Origin: Hydrogenophaga sp.
GTDB lineage: Bacteria; Pseudomonadota; Gammaproteobacteria; Burkholderiales; Burkholderiaceae_C
Length of the DNA stretch: 64,000 nucleotides
Assembly (NCBI RefSeq): GCF_030373225.1
Contig: NZ_JAUCZG010000004.1
Location: 62,001-126,000 of the forward strand
Reading direction: 5' to 3'
Shown here: positions 1-7,495 of the stretch, piece after piece
How the letters are laid out: each line of letters starts with the position of its first letter
Position numbering within the stretch: position 1 is the stretch's first letter
Translations under genes and position numbers: made by a program
The notes under the pieces: model-generated
Told to the model about the DNA's origin: nothing
Seen by the model: only the letters and a program-made list of their open reading frames with translations
Database searches by the model: none

Positions 1-356
1 TGCCGTTCGCCAGCCAGAACCGCCTGGGTGTGGCTGGCAACGCGCTCAACGCCGACCCGGCCAAGGTCAACGACAACGCCGGCTTTCCGAACGGCCGCCG
101 GCCCAAGGACGACGTGGTCGACATCGCGCTGGTGGCGGTGCTCGGTGGCCTGTGCGTGATCAACGGTGACAACGACGCGCTGGGTCTCAACAGCGTGCCG
201 GGCGTGCCCTCGCTGACCTCGGCCTGCAGGCCTTCGAGCGTTCCGCTGGGCGCCCGCTCGGCCGGCATCCACGACGCGGTCGACCAGGCCGTCGTGCCCT
301 TCCTGCCCGCGTTCCCCTACCTGAACACGCCCAACGCCGGTTCGTCGAACCTGTGA
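1..356 (+). CDS. DUF4331 family protein, C-terminal part
   Basis: The reading frame is open from the window edge (first whole codon at base 3) and ends at TGA 354-356, so only about the last 117 residues are visible. The motif GFPNGRRPKDDVVDIAL is typical of DUF4331 proteins, which are secreted or periplasmic proteins of unknown function. The internal GTG at 30 is not a credible start because the conserved region continues upstream of it. A small lipoprotein gene follows 28 bases later and a DUF4198 gene after that, which suggests one cell-envelope operon. Function cannot be named from sequence. Confidence 0.8.
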   Translation, partial: PFASQNRLGVAGNALNADPAKVNDNAGFPNGRRPKDDVVDIALVAVLGGLCVINGDNDALGLNSVPGVPSLTSACRPSSVPLGARSAGIHDAVDQAVVPFLPAFPYLNTPNAGSSNL

Positions 357-384
357 TGCCGACCCTGCACACCAAGGACACACC

Positions 385-624
385 ATGAGACAACATCTCG
401 CGACATCCCTGCTGGCGGTGGCGGCCACCGCGGCACTGGTGGGCTGCGGCGGTGGCGGCGGTGACGCCGCTGCACCGGCCCGGCCCGAAGCCACCACGCC
501 CTTCATGGGCAGCACCGTGCAGTCGCTGCTCGATTACATGGATCAGCTGATCGCACAGACCAGCGAAACCACCGAGCCCGAACCGGTGGACAGCACGCCG
601 CTGCCGGTGGACGACACGGTCTGA
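385..624 (+). CDS. small lipoprotein, 79 aa
   Basis: The protein starts with a short positively charged segment and a hydrophobic stretch ending in a lipobox (ALVGC, Cys20), followed by a Gly/Ala/Pro-rich linker. This predicts a lipid-anchored exported protein. The mature part is acidic and only about 60 residues long; I recognise no domain. An AAGGA ribosome site lies about 8 bases before the ATG. It sits between the DUF4331 and DUF4198 genes on the same strand and probably shares their transcript. No function is proposed. Confidence 0.6.
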   Translation: MRQHLATSLLAVAATAALVGCGGGGGDAAAPARPEATTPFMGSTVQSLLDYMDQLIAQTSETTEPEPVDSTPLPVDDTV

Positions 625-687
625 CACGGCTTCTTCAACACTGAAAGGGACGGGTCGACGCACGCCGTGCGCCGACCCGCTGATCAC

Positions 688-1509
688 ATGAACAAATGGA
701 TCTTCTCCAGCCTGCTGTGGCTGGTTTCCAGCGCACATGCGCACGAATTCTGGATGGCGCCCGACCGGTTTTCGCCCGCCGTGAACGCGCCGGTGACGCT
801 GTCGCTGCGGGTCGGCGAAGGTTTCCTGGGTGAGCCCGTGGGCTTCGACCGGCCAATGGCTGTCTCGCTGCACTGGCACCGCTTGCGCGGACAGCAGAAC
901 CTGACGGCGCAATTGCCCGCCAGCCCCGGGCCGTCCGTGCAGATCGCCTTCGATCAGACCGGCACGCAGCTCATCGCACTCGACACGCAGCCGGTCACCA
1001 CCGAGCTGGCGGCCGACGAGTTCACCGCCTACCTGCGCGAAGACGGACTCGAACACGTGATCGCCCAGCGCCAGGCCAGCGGGCAGGGCGCAGCACCCGG
1101 GCGCGAGCGCTACCGCCGCCATGTCAAGACGCTGCTCAATGTGGGCGGCCAGAGCGACGCGGTGTTTGGCGTGCGCACCGGCCAGACGCTGGAGATCGTG
1201 CCATTGCTCGATCCGCAAGGACTGCGGGCGGGTGATGCGATGCCGGTGGAGGTGCTGTTCAAGGGTGCGCCACTGCCCGGCGCGCTGGTGCGGGTCTGGA
1301 ACCGGCGCGCAGAGCGGTTCGACGTGTCGACCGAGCGCACCGACGCCGCGGGCCGGGCCCGCATGCCCCTGCCCTGGGGCGGAGTCTGGATGGTCAGTGT
1401 GGTGCACATGGTGCCCAACCCGGACGGACAGGGCCAGGACTGGGACAGCCACTGGGGCAACCTCACCTTCGAGCTGCCCGCTGCCCCTGCGCAGCGCCGG
1501 CCATTGTGA
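688..1509 (+). CDS. DUF4198 domain periplasmic protein
   Basis: The protein (273 aa) has a clean signal peptide: MNKWIFSS, then a hydrophobic core, with cleavage expected after SSAHA. The mature protein begins HEFWMAP, a start pattern characteristic of DUF4198 proteins, which are periplasmic and often linked to metal (nickel or cobalt) uptake. A beta-rich region with charged residues follows, and the C-terminal part reads like a carboxypeptidase-regulatory-like fold (GALVRVWNR, then TDAAGRARM). I chose the ATG at 688 because it gives the signal peptide; the frame is open to a GTG at 667 but that would hide it. The metal role is inference from the family only. Confidence 0.75.
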   Translation: MNKWIFSSLLWLVSSAHAHEFWMAPDRFSPAVNAPVTLSLRVGEGFLGEPVGFDRPMAVSLHWHRLRGQQNLTAQLPASPGPSVQIAFDQTGTQLIALDTQPVTTELAADEFTAYLREDGLEHVIAQRQASGQGAAPGRERYRRHVKTLLNVGGQSDAVFGVRTGQTLEIVPLLDPQGLRAGDAMPVEVLFKGAPLPGALVRVWNRRAERFDVSTERTDAAGRARMPLPWGGVWMVSVVHMVPNPDGQGQDWDSHWGNLTFELPAAPAQRRPL

Positions 1510-1550
1510 GGGCCTGAGCCCACGGGCGCCCGAGGGGGCTACAGTGCCCC

Positions 1551-2813
1551 ATGACCGCCATTCTTCCGACCCCATCCGCCAGCGCCGCTGCCACCTCGAC
1601 CGACCGGCACAAGATCCGCTTCCTGCTGCTCGAAGGCATTCACCCTTCTGCCGTGGCGGTGCTGCGGGCGGCGGGCTATTCGCAGATCGAAAGCCTGCCG
1701 GGCGCGCTGCCCGACGACGAGCTCAAGGCCCGCATCGCCGACGTTCACTTCCTGGGCATCCGCTCGCGCACCCAGCTCAGCGCCGAGGTGCTGTCGCACG
1801 CGCGGCGGCTGGCCGCCGTGGGCTGCTTCTGCATCGGCACCAACCAGGTGGACCTGGCCGCCGCGCGCCAGCGTGGTGTGGCGGTCTTCAACGCGCCGTT
1901 TTCCAACACCCGCTCGGTGGCCGAGCTGGTGCTGGCCGAAGCGATCCTGCTCATGCGCGGCGTGCCCGAAAAGAACGCCGAGGCGCACCGCGGCGGCTGG
2001 CTGAAATCGGCCAGCCATTCGCACGAGATCCGCGGCAAGACGCTGGGCATCGTGGGTTACGGCGCCATCGGCTCCCAGCTCTCGGTGCTGGCCGAGGCGC
2101 TGGGCATGAAGGTGGTGTACTTCGACGTGGCCACCCGCCTGCCGCTGGGCAATGCGAGGCCGCTGGGCACGCTGGCCGACTTGCTCGGCAGCGCCGACGT
2201 GGTCAGCCTGCACGTGCCCGAGACCGCCGACACGCAGTGGATGATCGATGCCCCGCAGCTCGCGCTGATGAAGCCCGGCGCGGTGCTGATCAACGCCTCG
2301 CGCGGCAGCGTGGTCGTGATCGACGCCCTGGCCGACGCGCTGCGCCGCCAGGCCTTGCTGGGCGCGGCCATCGACGTGTTCCCGCAGGAGCCGCACAGCA
2401 ACGACGACCGTTTCGAGTCGCCGCTGCGCGGGCTGGACAACGTGATCCTCACGCCCCACATCGGAGGCTCCACGCTGGAGGCACAGGAAAACATCGGCAT
2501 CGAAGTGGCCGACAAGCTGGTGCGCTACAGCGACAACGGCACCACCACCTCGGCCGTGAACTTCCCCGAGGTCGCGCTGCCGGCGCATCCCGGCCAGCAC
2601 CGCCTGCTGCACATCCACCGCAACGTGCCCGGTGTGCTCTCGGGCATCAACCGTGTGTTTTCCGACCACCAGATCAACATCGCCGCGCAGTACCTGCAGA
2701 CGCGCGAAGACCTGGGCTATGTGGTGATGGACATCGACGCCGCCCATTCGGAGCTGGCGCTCTCGGAGCTGGCGCGGGTGCCGGGCACGCTGCGCAGCCG
2801 CGTGCTGTTCTGA
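1551..2813 (+). CDS. serA: D-3-phosphoglycerate dehydrogenase
   Basis: SerA oxidises 3-phosphoglycerate to 3-phosphohydroxypyruvate with NAD, the first step of serine synthesis, in the cytoplasm. The 420-residue length matches the Escherichia coli type. The Rossmann motif GYGAIGSQ is at about residues 169-176. The catalytic-domain sequence LINASRG and the active-site region TPHIGGST (about 301-308) are present. The C-terminal 75 residues (HRLLHIHRNVPGVLSGIN onward) form an ACT domain, the usual serine-binding regulatory part. An alpha/beta hydrolase gene follows after 15 bases and may be cotranscribed. Confidence 0.95.
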   Translation: MTAILPTPSASAAATSTDRHKIRFLLLEGIHPSAVAVLRAAGYSQIESLPGALPDDELKARIADVHFLGIRSRTQLSAEVLSHARRLAAVGCFCIGTNQVDLAAARQRGVAVFNAPFSNTRSVAELVLAEAILLMRGVPEKNAEAHRGGWLKSASHSHEIRGKTLGIVGYGAIGSQLSVLAEALGMKVVYFDVATRLPLGNARPLGTLADLLGSADVVSLHVPETADTQWMIDAPQLALMKPGAVLINASRGSVVVIDALADALRRQALLGAAIDVFPQEPHSNDDRFESPLRGLDNVILTPHIGGSTLEAQENIGIEVADKLVRYSDNGTTTSAVNFPEVALPAHPGQHRLLHIHRNVPGVLSGINRVFSDHQINIAAQYLQTREDLGYVVMDIDAAHSELALSELARVPGTLRSRVLF

Positions 2814-2828
2814 GGGGCAGGGGAGGGC

Positions 2829-3761
2829 ATGCGCAGGAGTTGGCTCTCGTGGCGCCTGGCGCTGCTGGCGGCGCTGCTGGCGGTGCTGGCGCTGGGCGCC
2901 TGGCTCTGGACACCCGACCAGCCGCGCAGCACGCTGGAGGCCCGCTACCTGGCCGCGCCCGGCGACCTGGTGCAGGTGGGGCAGTGGCGGCTGCATGTGC
3001 GCGACAGCGGCCCGCGGGACGCGCCGGTGGTGCTGATGCTGCACGGGTTCGGCGCCAGCCTGCACACCTGGGAGGCGTGGGCGCAGGGCTTGAGCGCGAC
3101 CCACCGCGTGATCCGTTTCGACTGGCCGGGCCATGGCCTGAGCGAGCCCGACCCCGCGAACGACTACACCGATGCGCGCAGCCTGCAGCTGATGCTCTCG
3201 CTCATGGACCAGTTCGGCGTGGCGCGTGCGAGCGTGGTCGGCCATTCGATCGGCGGGCGCATTGGCTGGACGTTCGCGTCCCGCCACCCGGGGCGAACCG
3301 CACGGCTGGTGCTGGTGGCCCCCGACGGCTTTGCCAGCCCGGGCTTTGAATACGGCCAGGCGGCCGAGGTGCCCGCCTCGCTGGGCCTCATGCGCCATGC
3401 CATGCCCAAGGCCGTGCTGCGCATGAGCCTGGAGCCGGCCTACGCCGACCCCGCCTTTCTCACCGACGAACTCACCACGCGCTACCACGACCTGCTGCTG
3501 GCACCGGGTGCGCGCGATGCGATGCTCAGCCGGCTGCGGCAGACGGTGCTGACCGATCCCCGGCCCTGGCTGGCCAGGATCGCAGCGCCCACCTTGCTGG
3601 TCTGGGGCGAGGCCGACGCCATGATTCCGGTGGCCCATGCGCAGGACTACCTGGGCGCCATCCCGGGCAGCCGGTTGCTGTCGTTGCCGGGCGCGGGCCA
3701 CCTGCCGCAGGAAGAAGCCGCGCAGGCATCCTTGCCGGCCGTGCTGGCGTTTCTGCGCTGA
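2829..3761 (+). CDS. membrane-anchored alpha/beta hydrolase
   Basis: The protein (310 aa) begins with Arg-rich residues and a 20-residue hydrophobic segment (about 8-27) that should anchor it in the inner membrane with the catalytic domain outside. The alpha/beta hydrolase core is clear: LHGFG oxyanion region (71-75), DWPGHG, nucleophile elbow GHSIGG with Ser140, acid in EADAM (about 258) and catalytic His in GAGHLP (about 292). The substrate cannot be told from sequence; esterase, lipase or peptidase-like activities all occur in this family. It lies 15 bases after serA, probably in the same transcript. Confidence 0.8.
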   Translation: MRRSWLSWRLALLAALLAVLALGAWLWTPDQPRSTLEARYLAAPGDLVQVGQWRLHVRDSGPRDAPVVLMLHGFGASLHTWEAWAQGLSATHRVIRFDWPGHGLSEPDPANDYTDARSLQLMLSLMDQFGVARASVVGHSIGGRIGWTFASRHPGRTARLVLVAPDGFASPGFEYGQAAEVPASLGLMRHAMPKAVLRMSLEPAYADPAFLTDELTTRYHDLLLAPGARDAMLSRLRQTVLTDPRPWLARIAAPTLLVWGEADAMIPVAHAQDYLGAIPGSRLLSLPGAGHLPQEEAAQASLPAVLAFLR

Positions 3762-3802
3762 GGCAAGGGATTACCACGATGGCCGGGCGCGGATGCAATT
3801 GA

Positions 3803-3824
3803 GATATTCGCAGTGGCAAATATC
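3803..3824. promoter_or_regulatory. imperfect inverted repeat upstream of the DsrE-like gene
   Basis: The arms GATATT and AATATC flank the sequence CGCAGTGGCA; 8 of 11 positions pair. The inner part reads ATTC-N8-AAAT, one base away from the ATTC-N8-GAAT pattern bound by sulfide- and persulfide-sensing ArsR-family repressors (SqrR/BigR). It lies 39 bases before the ATG of a DsrE-like gene, which fits sulfur-related control. The regulator itself is not in view. Confidence 0.35.
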
Positions 3825-3863
3825 AGCAATGACGAATCGATTCACCGAACAGGAGTCCCTCTC

Positions 3864-4292
3864 ATGAAACGACGCACCCTTGTGCTGGCGCTTGCGCTCG
3901 GCAGTTCCACGCTGCTCGGCGCCGGCTGCGCCTACACCCCGGCCCGCCAGAAAACCCAGGTGGTGCTGCAGGTCAGCGATCCCGATCCGGCCAAGTGGAA
4001 CCTGGCGCTGAACAATGCGCGCAACGCGCAGGCCGACCTGGGCGCCGACAAGGTGGACATCGAGATCGTGGCCTACGGCCCGGGCATCAACATGCTCAGG
4101 TTCGACGCCGTGACCGCCAACCGCGTGAGCGATGCGGTGAAGAGCGGCGTGAAGATCGTGGCCTGCGAGAACACCATGACGGCACAAAAGATCGTCAAGG
4201 CCGACATGAACCCGTCCATCACCTATGTGCCGGCCGGGGTGGTGCACATCATGCAGCGCCAGCACCAGGGCTGGGCCTACGTGCGACCCTGA
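3864..4292 (+). CDS. DsrE/DsrF-like lipoprotein
   Basis: The protein (142 aa) has an N-terminal signal and lipobox (LLGAGC, Cys22), followed by a DsrE-like sulfurtransferase fold (VVLQVSDPDPAKWNLALNNA, then IEIVAYGPGINML). A single mature-domain cysteine lies in KIVACENTM, the position used in many DsrE-type proteins. I chose ATG 3864 because AGGAGT lies 7 bases upstream and the signal peptide starts there. The role would be sulfur or persulfide handling in the periplasm, which is inference. The gene converges on crtC with an 11-base gap. Confidence 0.75.
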   Translation: MKRRTLVLALALGSSTLLGAGCAYTPARQKTQVVLQVSDPDPAKWNLALNNARNAQADLGADKVDIEIVAYGPGINMLRFDAVTANRVSDAVKSGVKIVACENTMTAQKIVKADMNPSITYVPAGVVHIMQRQHQGWAYVRP

Positions 4293-4314
4293 GGCGGGGG
4301 GCTTCAGCCCCGCC
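4293..4314. terminator. convergent hairpin between dsrE-like gene and crtC
   Basis: GGCGGGG (4293-4299) pairs with CCCCGCC (4308-4314) around an 8-base loop exactly where the two convergent genes meet. There is no T-tract, so it is at best a weak or Rho-assisted terminator for both sides. Confidence 0.4.
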
Positions 4315-5209
4315 GCGGCATGCGCCAGGGCAGCATGGCCTGCACCACCGGCGAGACCAGACGCGGCACATGCAGCGTTTCATGGAAGCTCGACACGCTC
4401 TCGCCGAGCAGGCTGCTCTGCAGCACGGCGCGCTGGTAGAACGGCGTGTCTTCGAGCTGCTGTGACACCAGCACGCTCGAGTCGCTGCGCATGCGCCGGT
4501 CGATGCGCCAGGCGGTGCGCGGCAGGGCCCGCAGCGGCGGTGGCTCGAACGGCTGCACGCTGCCGTGGCGCCCGAAACGCAGCGCCAGCAATCTGCCCTG
4601 GGCCTTGCCCGGTTCCACGTCGTAGAGCACGGCGGTGCTGCCGTCCTTCATCTGGCTGCGTGACCAGTCCCACTCGGTGAACGCGCGCTCCACCGGCTCG
4701 TCGCCTTCGTTGCTGTCGAGGTAGGCGTGGCCGCTCCAGCGCTGCTCGGGGTGCTGCAGCTTCACCTCGACCCGGGCATGGGGCGCCAGCGGTCCCCAGC
4801 GGTGACGGCCGTGGGCGTCCAGTGCGGTGCTGAAGTGGAACAGCTGGCGCGGGTGCAGCTTCACGGTGCCGCGGATGCGGCGCGGAATCGGCACGCCGAC
4901 CTCGTCGATGTGGATGGTGAGCGCGCGGCCGTCCCATTCCAGCTGGCTGGGGCCGATCCGGAAATGCGATGCGTCGCGCTGGTTGTGCCGCGCACCGCGC
5001 TCGGTCATCGACCAGCGCCGCGCGCCCGCGCTGTACAGCGCCACGTTGAGCGCGCAGAAATTGTCGGGGTCGGTCGGGCCGCGTTTGCGTGCCCAGGCGT
5101 AGTAGGGCGAGAACACGCTGCCGACGAAGGCGATGATGGACAGACCGAAGCGGCCGTCGTCGCTCAGGGCGTCGACGTACCACCAGAGGTAGCCACCCGA
5201 GGGGACCAC
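4304..5209 (-). CDS. crtC: acyclic carotenoid 1,2-hydratase (hydroxyneurosporene synthase)
   Basis: CrtC adds water to the end double bond of acyclic carotenoids (neurosporene, spheroidene or lycopene route), giving the tertiary hydroxyl later methylated by CrtF. The family sequence GGYLWWYVDALSDDGR is at the N-terminus, followed by IAFVGSVFSPYYAWAR and EWDWSR. It overlaps the end of crtD in another frame. The only usual start codon in frame is GTG at 5209, which lacks a ribosome site and would be reached 46 bases before the crtD stop. The frame stays open upstream and reads PRFDQ just before this GTG, so the true start is uncertain. Using 5209 the protein has 301 residues. It is the last gene of the minus-strand cluster. 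Confidence 0.85.
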   Translation of the reverse strand: MVPSGGYLWWYVDALSDDGRFGLSIIAFVGSVFSPYYAWARKRGPTDPDNFCALNVALYSAGARRWSMTERGARHNQRDASHFRIGPSQLEWDGRALTIHIDEVGVPIPRRIRGTVKLHPRQLFHFSTALDAHGRHRWGPLAPHARVEVKLQHPEQRWSGHAYLDSNEGDEPVERAFTEWDWSRSQMKDGSTAVLYDVEPGKAQGRLLALRFGRHGSVQPFEPPPLRALPRTAWRIDRRMRSDSSVLVSQQLEDTPFYQRAVLQSSLLGESVSSFHETLHVPRLVSPVVQAMLPWRMPRRG

Positions 5210-6699
5210 CTGGTCAAAGCGGGGCTCGCCATCACGGCCGCGGCCGCCAGCTGGCCCGAAAGAGCCGCCATCGGGACCCCCGGGCCCGGGTGGACGCTCC
5301 CCCCCGCCAGGAAAAGGCCCGTGACCGGTGTGCTGGCGCTGGAGCGGGCGAAGGCCGAAGTCCAGCCGTGGGTCGCCTGCCCATACAGGGCGCCCCCCGT
5401 GGCCGGGAAGAGCTGGTGAAAGTCCACCGGCGTGGTGCGCACCGACGGCGGCTCGGCGCTCTCGATCCGAAGTCCACAGCGGCGCAGCAGGGCAAAGCTG
5501 GAGTTCTCGCATTGTTCGATCGCCTCGTGTGTGATGGTTTGAAGATCGCCGGCTGCCGGTGCGTTGACCAGGCAGAGCAGGCGTTCGCGGCCCTCGGGCG
5601 GGGGCAGGTCGGTGCCGCGGTCCTGCGCGCACACGTACACCGTGGGTTGGCCAGGCAGCTGGCCGCGCTGGAAGATGTCGCTGAACTCGCTGGCGTAATC
5701 GCCCTGGAAGAACACGTTGTGCCGGTCCAGCGCCAGGCCGCTGGTGCCGGTGTGGATCGACCAGGTGATGGCCGAGAGCGAGCGCGGCGGTACCTTGGCC
5801 TTGACGGCGCGGCGCACCGCCGGGCCGAGCAGGCCGCCGCGCAGCGCGGCCACGTCGCCATTGAAGATCACGCTGTCGGCACGCAGGTTTTCCCCGCTGG
5901 CGAGCCGCACACCGCACACCCGGCCCTTGCTCACCTCGATGCGTTCGCAGGCGCTGCCATAGCGGAACGCAGCGCCCCGCTCGCGTGCCAGGCGCTCCAG
6001 GCAGCGCGCCAGTGCATGCATGCCGCCGTCGATGGCCCAGACGCCGTCGAGCTCGACCTGGGCGATCAGCATGAGCGTGGCCGGCGCTTCCCAGGGCGAC
6101 GAGCCGGTGTAGGTGGCGTAGCGGCCGAACAGCTGGCGCAGGCGCTGATCGGTGAAATGCCGGCCGAGGCTTTGCCACAGGCTGCGCATGGGGCCCAGCG
6201 CTGCGAGGGTGGCCAGGCCGCGCGCGCCCAGGCCCATCGACATGCCCAGCATGCTGGGCGACGGGCTGCGGATGTAGGGTCCTTCCAGTGCGGTGTAGGC
6301 GGCCCTGGCCTGCGCGCAAAAGCCCTGGAACCGCCGGGCCTCGGCGGGGCCGGCGAACTGCGCCACCGCATCGAACGAGCGCGCCGGATCGGCGAACAGG
6401 TCCAGCGAGCTGCCATCGTCCCACCAGTGGCGCGCGAGCACCGGCAGCGCCCGGATGCGCAGCTCGGCTTCGAGCGTGGTGCCCACCGAGGCCAGGATCT
6501 GGTCGAACACCCAGCGCATGGTGAACACCGTCGGGCCGCTGTCGATGGCGGCGCCGTCCACCACCAGCTGGCGCACCTTGCCGCCCGGTGTGGCCGCGGC
6601 CTCGACCACCGTCACGTCCAGCCCCTGCTGCGCCAGTTGCAGGGCGCAAACCAGGCCCGCCATGCCGGCGCCGATGACGACGACCTTGTGTTCAGCCAT
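5164..6699 (-). CDS. crtD: methoxyneurosporene dehydrogenase (carotenoid 3,4-desaturase)
   Basis: CrtD is an FAD enzyme that desaturates the 3,4 bond of hydroxylated or methoxylated acyclic carotenoids on the way to spheroidene or spirilloxanthin. The 511-residue protein has the dinucleotide motif VIGAGMAGL (8-16) and the phytoene-desaturase-type C-terminus LFLAGGSVHPGPGVPMAAL. A CrtI paralogue is excluded by gene context (next to crtC and crtA) rather than by a single residue. Its ATG lies inside the end of crtA (8-base overlap ATGGCTGA). The last 22 residues (from MASPALTRW) overlap crtC and look unlike a normal CrtD end. Confidence 0.9.
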   Translation of the reverse strand: MAEHKVVVIGAGMAGLVCALQLAQQGLDVTVVEAAATPGGKVRQLVVDGAAIDSGPTVFTMRWVFDQILASVGTTLEAELRIRALPVLARHWWDDGSSLDLFADPARSFDAVAQFAGPAEARRFQGFCAQARAAYTALEGPYIRSPSPSMLGMSMGLGARGLATLAALGPMRSLWQSLGRHFTDQRLRQLFGRYATYTGSSPWEAPATLMLIAQVELDGVWAIDGGMHALARCLERLARERGAAFRYGSACERIEVSKGRVCGVRLASGENLRADSVIFNGDVAALRGGLLGPAVRRAVKAKVPPRSLSAITWSIHTGTSGLALDRHNVFFQGDYASEFSDIFQRGQLPGQPTVYVCAQDRGTDLPPPEGRERLLCLVNAPAAGDLQTITHEAIEQCENSSFALLRRCGLRIESAEPPSVRTTPVDFHQLFPATGGALYGQATHGWTSAFARSSASTPVTGLFLAGGSVHPGPGVPMAALSGQLAAAAVMASPALTRWSPRVATSGGTSTP

Positions 6700-7495
6700 G
6701 GTCTTTGGGCGCTGCGGCCTCGGCCGGTGGCTCGGCAGACTCCTGCGTGTTCATCGCGTTGGGCGCGATCCACTGGCCATGGTGTTCCAGCAGCCGCATG
6801 CGCACGAACATCGATTCGGAAAAGTAGTTGTGCCGGTAGGCCGCCTCGATGGCGCTCTGGTGTGCGCCCTGGTGGGCGTAGTCGAGCATGGCCGAGGTGT
6901 CTTTCCACAGGCTGAAGGTGCACTGGCGCACCAGCGGCGCCTCGCCCAGGCCCATGGCCAGCGTGCAGCCCGCGGCCGACTGCATGGCCGCCTGCGTGGC
7001 GGGTGCGTTGCGCCAGAAGGCCATGGCCTTGGCGGGCCGGATGCTGGCGCGCGTGATCACGGCCAGCGGGCGCGCTGCACCCGCGTCGTCGTGCACCGTG
7101 TGGTCGGGCTTGAGGTGGGTGGCCGGGGTGGGGCCCCAGGCTTCACCGTCCCACTGGCCGCGCGAGGACAGCACTTCGTGCACACCGCTCCAGAAATGCT
7201 CGGCGCGCTGGCGGTAGGCCTGCACGATCGGACCGTTGAGAAAGGCATCGGCCTGTCCGGCCTGTTCGAACATCACGATCAGGCCCTGGTGGCTGGCGCT
7301 GGGCCGTATGCTGAAGCCGCCGCCGTGGCCACTGCCCATCACCTTGGCAAACACCACGCCGGGCACGCCCTTGAGCGAAGCCGATCCCTGCACCATGCGC
7401 ATCCAGCCCCAGGCCTGGTGTTCGCGCAGGTAGTTCACGAGTACGACCACCACGACCCCCGAGAGGGTGATCACATCGGGTGCGCCCTCAGCCAT
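6692..7495 (-). CDS. crtA: spheroidene monooxygenase
   Basis: CrtA oxygenates acyclic carotenoids (spheroidene to spheroidenone, or keto forms of spirilloxanthin) when oxygen is present. The 267-residue protein shows the family pattern: SASLKGVPGVVFAKVMGSG, then SSRGQWDGEAW and the region ALAVITRASIRPAKAMAFW-like (residues about 150-170). I chose ATG 7495 because it starts within the end of ispH with an 8-base overlap (ATGGCTGA), the same overlap used at the crtA/crtD junction. Longer N-terminal forms run into ispH coding sequence. It is part of the puf/crt minus-strand operon. Confidence 0.88.
   Translation of the reverse strand: MAEGAPDVITLSGVVVVVLVNYLREHQAWGWMRMVQGSASLKGVPGVVFAKVMGSGHGGGFSIRPSASHQGLIVMFEQAGQADAFLNGPIVQAYRQRAEHFWSGVHEVLSSRGQWDGEAWGPTPATHLKPDHTVHDDAGAARPLAVITRASIRPAKAMAFWRNAPATQAAMQSAAGCTLAMGLGEAPLVRQCTFSLWKDTSAMLDYAHQGAHQSAIEAAYRHNYFSESMFVRMRLLEHHGQWIAPNAMNTQESAEPPAEAAAPKDHG

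Noticed and set aside
667..687. GTG start giving a longer DUF4198 protein
   Set aside because: It adds seven residues in front of a clear signal peptide and has no ribosome site.
5210..6649. Long open frame upstream of crtC in the same frame, opposite no gene but over crtD
   Set aside because: The translation is Arg/Pro/Gly-rich and crtD fully explains this DNA. Only the part after about 5230 resembles CrtC.
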